DNA of 64,000 nucleotides from Prochilodus magdalenae. Taxonomy: Eukaryota > Chordata > Actinopteri > Characiformes > Prochilodontidae. Within the stretch, counting starts at the first letter, position 1. Each line of letters begins with the position of its first letter. The translations under genes and the position numbers were made by a program. The stretch lies in contig JAMWET010003419.1 in the NCBI GenBank assembly GCA_024036415.1, forward strand, positions 734,001-798,000, given 5' to 3'. This document shows, in pieces, positions 1 through 64,000 of the stretch. The notes under the pieces are model-generated. The model saw nothing but the letters and a program-made list of their open reading frames with translations. It made no database searches and had not been told where the DNA came from.

Positions 1-500
1 GGAAACTCCTCACTATGCCAAAATGGAGTGTGTGAGTGTGAGAGCTTGTGTGTGAGCAGAGTGCTGGAAATTGGTAAGAGTGTGGGTGTGAACTGTATGT
101 ACTGCCATGATCCCCGAACCATATGTCAAAATTAGTGACAATTAGATTTTTTCTAGACCTGCTTTCTGTCTAATTCATAAGAAATGTTGTCGGACTAGAC
201 TTAACAGATTAAATTAACAGAAAATATATTAACCATTTAAGCCTACAGACAAATAAATAAAATGATAAAATGAATTTGTTACTGAATTGTCATCAGCATG
301 TACAGAACGTGAAGCTGCATTTAAACGAGAGTCATAAAATAATAAAACTTGTAATTATAGTTAATTATAAAATGGTAAAATTATTCATTTCAAATCCTTC
401 TCGAACACCAAAATGGTTTTTAGGCCAGCCTATGTAGTTACTTAAATAATAAGTCTAAAGGGTTAAGCAGAAAAGTAGACAGAGACTCAGGAGAACACAC
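1..500. other. Intron, left edge of window
   Basis: AT-rich sequence downstream (in gene sense) of the candidate acidic exon. The first 100 bases are GT-rich. No coding exon, repeat family or RNA gene was recognised. Confidence 0.6.
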
Positions 501-57002
<56,502 letters not shown>

Positions 57003-57454
57003 CTGTCAGACACAAGAAAGATGGGTATAGATTAGCGATCCAACAAGATACACATTCGTTTGCCAATATTTCATCAGTTTTGCACAATTATGAACTAAAA
57101 TAGCATTCTCACAGGTTGCTATGATTGAAACGCTTTCTTTGCTGGATGACACAGTGTTCTCTTTCTGTTGTTAATGTGTTTGTTTCATATGTAGTGTATG
57201 TGTGAATGTTTCATTTATCTGCCATATATTTCCTTGCTGTTTTTGACATTTTGCATGCTTATATGTTTGCAACTTTTTATACCAAAGGAAAAAAATGGGG
57301 ACCTATTGCCAAGAATTTCTGCTGTCTTTAAGCAATAACAAAGACAGCTTGGGGTTGAGATGATTAACTTAAACTCCTTTTTAAGGAGAAAAAAGGGAAA
57401 AGTGAAGAGGCTTTAGAGTAGGAATCAGAAATCAAGGAAGCAGGGAAGTGACAC

Positions 57455-58364
57455 CCTCTTTTAGTAATCGCCTTATCAAACATGAGGTCTCTTAACAATT
57501 AGATGGATAAAGTGAAATTGCGTCTCAGTTATGATTAGAATTTTCGAGGCAGTAATCCCATTTGCTTTATTGAGACATGGTTAACCCAGAATGGCAAAGT
57601 GGAAACTGCTGGGATAAATTATAATTAGAGCACACAGAAACAAGGTAAAATCATGGAAATCCATTGGTGGTGGACTTTGCATTCTGGTTGATCACATTTT
57701 ATGAAACGTGGGTCCTTTTCATCTACGTCGTGAACTTAAACAGTTACTTATTATTTTGGTGTATTTTTACTGGCCCTCATAATAAGGAAGCAGTTTTGAA
57801 AATATTGGATAGTTTTATTAATGTTTTTATATGAGCAGTTGGTCAACCAATGTTTACCTTTAATAAACTTTCTCTGGTAACATATCTCAAGACTTAATAT
57901 GTTAAATAACCACATTATTGATCTCTGCTATAGCAAAATCGAGGATGCATATAAGGCGGTATGCACATATCCATTAAGTATCCAAAACAAAATGTTATTC
58001 CTTTATTGCCATAGTACAGACAATGTGACACAGACTGTACTACTTCATATATAAAGTTCTGTAAGGAATCTGTAATGAAAAAAGTAGCAGGTGAAAATGT
58101 GGACCAAAAAGGTCTAAACCTCTGAATGATTTCTGTCCAGTAGCTTTGACCTCTGTACTTGACTAAGTGTATCAAGAGGGTTGTTAGTAAGCATCTACCC
58201 TCATCCATAGCAGACCAATGGCATTGATTACAGTTCGCTTATACAGGGGGGCTAAAGATGGCACTTTAATTATGGTGAATATGGTCAACTGGCTTTTGCA
58301 ACAGATGAAAGCAGTTGTGCAAACTTTATTTATTGATTTTAGTTCAGCTTTTATATTCAAAGTA

Positions 58365-58403
<39 letters not shown>

Positions 58404-59225
58404 CTCTTCTGCACTGAGGTTTTGGTGTGAATGGGGGACTTGTGCTTAGGGTAAAGCACACATCATCTATGAACAGTCCGTGTTAAAGGAGAACTCTGAT
58501 CAAATTGTCTTAAATACATGGGCAACCCAAGGATGCGTTTTATCACCAAAATTACTTTCTTGGTACACTAATGAGATGGAGCACCAGAAGAGGAACTGTA
58601 TACAGATAACATAACTAACATTAGCTGGTCTGTTTTATAAGAACGATAAAGTGTATTTTCAGAACACTAATCCAAACTCAACAAAAGCTCCTTGTTGATT
58701 AATGTTGGATAAACAAATGTTAATTATCAGTCACAGATTCCTTTCCACCTCTTAGTCTGTTATCAGTCAGTGGAAACTGTGAGTTGTTATAAGTATTTAG
58801 GAGCATATACAGACCATCAGTTAAGTTTTATACATCATGCTGATTGTACATACAAGAAATCCAGTCAATGACCACACTCAATAAGGAAACTGAAGGGGTC
58901 TGGGTTTACGTCCGTTTGCTAGGGAGTGTTTAATATTTTTGTATGGTATCTGTATTTGGAAAATAAAAATAAACTGGCATGGATTATTAAGATGACTGGA
59001 AAAATAGTAAAATGTCAGCAAAAGTCACTGAAGGATCTTGGCCTTCAAGAGCACAGCTCTACTACCATGATGATTATTAATGACTTAAAATATCCTATGA
59101 ATTCTGAGTTTGAGCTGCTTCCGTCGAGGCAGAGTTACACTTTACCCCAGATTAAATATATCTCTAAGAGATTCTTTTTATTTCTAGTGCAGCCAAACCT
59201 ATCAACAAATTGGATAAATTGACAT
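57455..59225 (+). pseudogene. Decayed LINE (endonuclease and reverse transcriptase), L2/Rex-like
   Basis: Translation across shifting frames gives ALSNMRSLNN-MDKVKLRLSYD and CFIETWLTQ (57563-57589), matching the start of an APE-type endonuclease. It continues with IDLCYSKIEDAYKAVCTYPL, LFIDFSSAF (58326-58352, reverse-transcriptase motif A region), TQGCVLSPKL (about 58525, fingers/palm motif), SCYKYLGAYTDHQLSF, and the C-terminal YPMNSEFELLPSRQSYTLPQ followed by Arg/Phe-rich residues. Many stops and frameshifts and large internal losses make it inactive. The element is inserted opposite to RIMS2. Assignment to L2/Rex-like rather than another LINE clade is approximate. Confidence 0.8.
58366..58402. 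repeat. AC dinucleotide repeat inside the LINE relic
   Basis: About eighteen AC units, immediately after the LFIDFSSAF reverse-transcriptase motif. Confidence 0.92.
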
Positions 59226-60965
59226 TAATATGCATTGTAGTATTGAGTGTTTTCCGTTCATATGTATTAGAATTCCTTTTTTAAACGGATAAAACCAAAG
59301 ACAAAGTTTCTGCTTTGGTTGTACAGTAAAGTTCTATTATATTTTAGAGGTAACATCTAGACTATCAGTTCTTTTAATTTCTTTATTTTATTTTTTATTT
59401 TTTCAAACATTGTGAAAGACAATCAACAATCTACAGTGTAGCAATAATTGACATCCAGTCTGGACAGACAGTCATAACAGAGGTCAGAATTTGAGACTGC
59501 ATCTTGTACAGTGTGTGTTGTAGTGTGCTGCATTAAATCCCATTAAACAGGTCAAATGATGCTCTTTATGTAAATGATTACGCTTTTTTTAATGCATTGG
59601 AATGACAATTTTTCAGATTTCCCGATTTGCTCGAAAAAGCATGCTGTGACATATTGTGATGTAATTTATAATGGTAACGACAAATACTGTCATGTTATCC
59701 AGCCCTGTCTCAACATACAAACTTAGTTCAGAATTTTTAGCTTACCAGAACCCAATTGTGATTTCATCAAGGAAAAGGCGTTACATGTCTACTTTTCATA
59801 TTATCTCTCTCTCTCTCTTTCTCTCCCTCTTAAGTATCACACTTGTTTGCCCCACATACAGTTCTCCAGCAACAAGCACTTGCTGTAATCATACTTTTTA
59901 GACAGTATAATGTGATAAAGAATGCCCATGGCTGCTTGGAAACTCTTGACTACTCCAAAGTAATCTATCTTTAGGCAGTAAAAATTATTATGTTTTGATA
60001 GTTATTAAGTGGTGATGTTAGGCAGGACAAAACAAGATTATACACGCTGAACTTCTATCAAATACAAACCATATTAAATTATCTTAAAACCAGCGACTGC
60101 GTGTGTGGAATTTTAATTTTTATTTTATTTTTTAGCTAAATCGCAGTTGCAAATCATCTACCCTCCAAAGAAAATGATTGGCTGCTTGTAGCTTTTTCGC
60201 TCGCTAGAATGAACACCGGGTAACCAGGCATGCAGTGTTGTATCCGGAAAGGGGTGGGGTTTAGAAACAGTGAATAACTGCTTAACTGTGCATGTTGATA
60301 GATCTTGCCATTCTTGTATATATTTTTTGGGTTAAATTACTTACCATTAAGGTAATGTCGAACACAACACGCAATGTCTCTCTTAAAAGTCTCTGAATTT
60401 TCTGATAGATATGATCTTTCTGAAAGCTGGACTCTACTGCTTGTGAAATGCTTGGTGGGCTGCAACTGAAATCAAGTCTGACAGATCAGTGCGTGTATGT
60501 TTGTGTGTGTGAGCGCATGAAGTGTTCTCCATCGGTCTGCCTCATGCATTATTCAGGAGGTGCCGGACCCTCAGCTTCATTCCATTCACAAATCTAAAGC
60601 GCTGCCACAGCAGAACGATGTAAGTGTGTGTGTGTGTGCACTCCTGGCTTCTGTCAGCCTGCATGATGAGTGAATGTGTGTGTTGACTGGAAGGAACATG
60701 TCACTAAGAGGTGCAACACTGTATGTGTATTAGAGTGAGTGTAAATTGCTTTGGTAAGTGCTCTTAGTCAGCCTGCAGGGATGGAATTCGCTCAACATAT
60801 TCTGTTATGAAATTCTCAAAAGGACTCTAGCAAACACATACTAATCCATCTTAACTAGCTCTCTCTCTTTCACTCTATCTTTCATTTCTTCCCCTCTTCT
60901 CTCTGATCTCTCTTTGCCCTGTTTTTCACCTTTCCTTTCACAATTTCTGGCCAGACCCACCACCA

Positions 60966-60968
<3 letters not shown>

Positions 60969-61013
<45 letters not shown>

Positions 61014-61020
61014 AACACAC
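60969..61020. repeat. Compound (TC)n-(AC)n microsatellite
   Basis: Sixteen TC units are followed by about ten AC units with one interruption. Confidence 0.92.
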
Positions 61021-64000
61021 ATATGGTTGGCAGGCTAAAGCATTACATCACACAACTACAATTTAGTCCGGTCCAGAGAGCAGATAGTCCTAAATGTTCC
61101 TGGACCAGGCCACCTGTCCCTTCAAAAACAGGCATACACTTACACTCTTAATACACTTATACACTTAATAAAAGTCATCTGTAATAGTGCCGGGTGAGAT
61201 ATTCTGTGTATGTGGATCAATATTCTAATAGGGGTGTAGTTTTGATTTGATCGCTTGATACCTCATGGTTTGCCACAGTGCAATGCGATTCAACACCGGG
61301 GTCTGCAATGACATGATAAAATTCCACACAACCAAAACGTCTCCAAACCCATGGGTTGCTACCACCAGTTTTCTTAGGAACTCTAGCCTACTCTGAGAAA
61401 TAAGCGTAGAGTAACAGAGTGGTTTCTAACACATTTTATCACATCTGATGTGACATGCATCTGCCTATAGCATAGGAGCGTGCAGATAGGAAGAAATCAG
61501 ACAGCACTGAAGCAGGGTGGGAATTAAACACGCATGTATCAATGCTTATGCATCAACTCACTGATAGCAGATAATTTTGTATTTGCAAATCAATGGACAG
61601 TTTTAACCCTAATGCCATTATGTTTGTTTTTAAAAAGTGTCTCGTCAAATTACAATGTCTTTTTAACTCGGACTCTGAACCCAGTTCAAAGAGAGAACCA
61701 TCTGTATACAGCTAAACCACTCCCATGACCACAAAGGGAACAGGCAAAGCAGGAATCAGATACATTGCATTAGAAAGCAGCAAAGTGATGATCCAGGCGG
61801 CAGGGTTTTGTGTTTCTAAGGTGATTAAGTGATCTCTGCATCTCTGGAGATGACATATCATAGAGTTTTGACTTCAGCTGTCAGAGTGTGATGACCAGTT
61901 TCATATACTCAACACAAGTCTCCCTAAAGCAGACTAGACTAGTTTGCTCAAAGAGTGGGAGCTGCTGGATATAAGGCTTTAATAACACTGCACTACAAGC
62001 AATACTAATTATTTTTCTATTTTCACCATCATTTTTATATTCAACCTCTCATTAGTATGCTACATCTATTTTCCTCTTTTTCTTTGACAGGGAATAAGGT
62101 CAACATGATACAGTTAAACACAAGCGCACAGACATCAAGCTTAATCGTTCTCCACAAAGTCAAGTGCTGACCTGGTTAGCCACGAATTACAAAAAAGAAT
62201 CACTTCTGCACATCTAAATGAGATTTTCCCACTGGTGCATCAAATAACTCTTCAATGCATAACTCTTCAAATCACCCCATATCCATCAGTGAAGATACTG
62301 CATATCTGCTTTACATCATAGGAGCAGAGCAGGTCATTGCTTGACATATAAATCTCCTCCTGGATAACCTAAAAGAGTTAAAAGACCTTCCTCCAAGCCC
62401 TTTTCACATAGTTACCAATCGTATGGACTCCACAGTCATTGATTAATGAAGTCACTGTTTCACTACTGTTTAAAGCAACAATTAAATGGGGAATTTAACT
62501 TTTACTATTATCTGCGACCAAACATCATACACTGCAAAATCTTTTGCTCATTTCAGTTTCTGCACTTTGAGCATTGCTTAGGCGTGGGTAAGGAAAAACT
62601 GGGGCATTAACCCACATACGCAATAAATAAACTTCTTACAAGGTGCGGAGGCGATGTGGGAAATCACAAGGCTGAAAAGCAATCGAGATTAAATTAGAAG
62701 TGTGGGTGACAACGGCACAAGAACAGGAAACCCAGGTAAAACTGCATAACGCATAACTCCTTAAGCAAGCCTACAGTCGTATGTAAATGTTTGAAAGCCA
62801 GTTGTTTTGCTGATTGTCTAAGTAAATACATGTTAACACAATCTCCACACATACCTTAAATATGGCCCTATTTTTAGTGACCAATTTCTATTTATTTACT
62901 GGTGTTTGATATACTAGTCCAGTATATTACATTTAGCAAAAAAACTGTAATCATAATGTCCAGAAGTGGGTTTTGTTGTTACTTACTTATTTCTTTATCA
63001 ACAAAACAAGTCATCTTGCATGTAGTCATTCTTACGAAAAATCAAAGTGCTTTGTTTTAATACCCCACAAAAGAGACATCCTTCCAATCAAACCAAATCC
63101 AACCCTGCAGCTGCATAAGTCCAGAATTAAAATCCTTATAGACATCAAGCAGCATATTAGTCACATCAAAATTCACCAAATTTCTAATTTAATGAAGAAT
63201 CTGCTCACCAAATCTGGCTCAGTCCAATGAAATGTTTAAAGCAGAAGCCTTCTTACTAGTCCCTGCGCATTATAAGCATCTTCTATTTCGTGTGTCCAAG
63301 CGAGTATGTCCATCCTCATCCTCCTGCCACCTCCCTGGCTTAAAAAATAGCCCAAGGCCAGCTGGGAACTCAGAACACGGCTAAAGTAAGCTATCGTGCA
63401 AGAGGGGGTGGAGCCAGTCTGGGGCAGAGGCCGGATTAAGTCATTTAGCCTGTGCTTGATTGGTGGAAACCCATGAGGCTCGACCTATAAGATGCTCCAC
63501 CTGGGGATTTGACCTAATCGGCTCTAAGAGCGCATCCACACAAAACAGCATCCTGAAACTGAACAAGCAATGATTTTCTGCCTTTCTATCTCTCTGTTTT
63601 TTTGGAAATGATTATCCCTGAGATTATCTCATTTCTTTGGCACAGCGATCCATGACCAGTGTTTGAACACAGATAATCCTACCCATGGTGGCTGGAGTTT
63701 TACATTGACTCAAAATGCTAAAATGCTACTCACAGGCACTCTTCATCCATACCTAGCTGGTTCACCTAGCTGACGCACAGTCAGAGACGATAGCTCATCT
63801 GCAGCTGCAAAGTTTGTGTTGGTCATTCTCTAATCCTTATTCAGGGGTTGTAGGACGGTGCCCAGAGGACACTGCCCACAAGACGCTGCCCACAGTACAA
63901 TGTTGGCTGAATATTTTTTATTTGTGGACTACTATTAGTCCCGTAGTGACAATGAGGTGTTTAAAACTGCAGCAGCACTTGCACCCACTCCAGCACAACA

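Larger units (their letters stand above)
57003..64000. other. Intron upstream of the first exon in the window
   Basis: It holds the LINE relic (57455-59225), an AC repeat, a TC/AC repeat and otherwise AT-rich DNA. No preceding RIMS2 exon with the required phase (two bases of a codon left over) was found, so that exon lies beyond the window. A GC-richer block with CCAAT- and CACCC-like motifs sits at 63330-63500. Confidence 0.55.

Noticed and set aside
63259..63319. Possible alternative first exon on the minus strand: ATG at 63319 giving MRMDILAWTHEIEDAYNAQG then L and a GTAAGA donor
   Set aside because: It ends on a codon boundary, whereas the exon at 57002 needs two bases from its predecessor. 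The alternative ATG frame would create TAG at the junction.

Overview
The window is vertebrate nuclear DNA, almost certainly from a teleost fish. It is AT-rich, with short exons in long introns, canonical GT/AG splice sites, CA/TA/GA microsatellites, and relics of fish-type Tc1/mariner and hAT DNA transposons and a LINE. No bacterial genes, CRISPR arrays, rRNA or tRNA were recognised.

A single protein-coding gene fills the window on the minus strand: the central part of RIMS2 (Rab3-interacting, active-zone scaffold of synapses). Sixteen exons were placed by translation, splice sites and reading-phase continuity, running from 57002 down to 4385. Two further phase-compatible candidates lie at 3751-3783 and 501-566. 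The 5' part (Rab3/Munc13-binding zinc-finger region) lies beyond 64000, and the C2B domain, stop codon and 3'UTR lie beyond position 1. Paralogue choice (RIMS2 rather than RIMS1) rests on the linker before the PDZ, the tryptophan-rich alternative exon, the C2A loop sequence and the QLPQLPPKGTLER motif. Whether it is rims2a or rims2b cannot be decided here.

Layout in transcript order: a large exon for the Ser/Arg-rich linker (56149-57002); two alternative exons, 46988-47055 and 46613-46806, which by phase must be mutually exclusive; the PDZ domain in three exons (43182-43301, 39326-39425, 38940-39063); linker exons (38011-38057, 37002-37114) and a 48-nt cassette (31532-31579); the C2A domain in three exons (28789-28919, 27213-27384, 25681-25834); then the C2A-C2B linker with several phase-preserving cassette exons (20617-20685, 16458-16596, 13371-13478, 7842-8033, 4385-4494), including the PxxP motif that in RIMs binds the SH3 domains of RIM-binding proteins. 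Together these encode the scaffold that links priming factors, voltage-gated calcium channels, ELKS and RIM-BP at the presynaptic membrane.

The introns hold an internally deleted Tc1-like element with sub-terminal direct repeats (9467-10318), a second Tc1-like relic (34040-34520), a transposase scrap (48371-48480), a TA-flanked MITE (54480-55137), two copies of one hAT-like MITE (28199-28590, 55267-55778), a third hAT-type MITE next to a splice donor (55867-56102), and a decayed LINE (57455-59225). There are also long microsatellites, a 250-bp purine tract and two perfect hairpins.

No new multi-gene system is visible. The most interesting signals concern alternative splicing of RIMS2: the mutually exclusive exon pair, the stop-free intron between them, and candidate exons not annotated from family memory.
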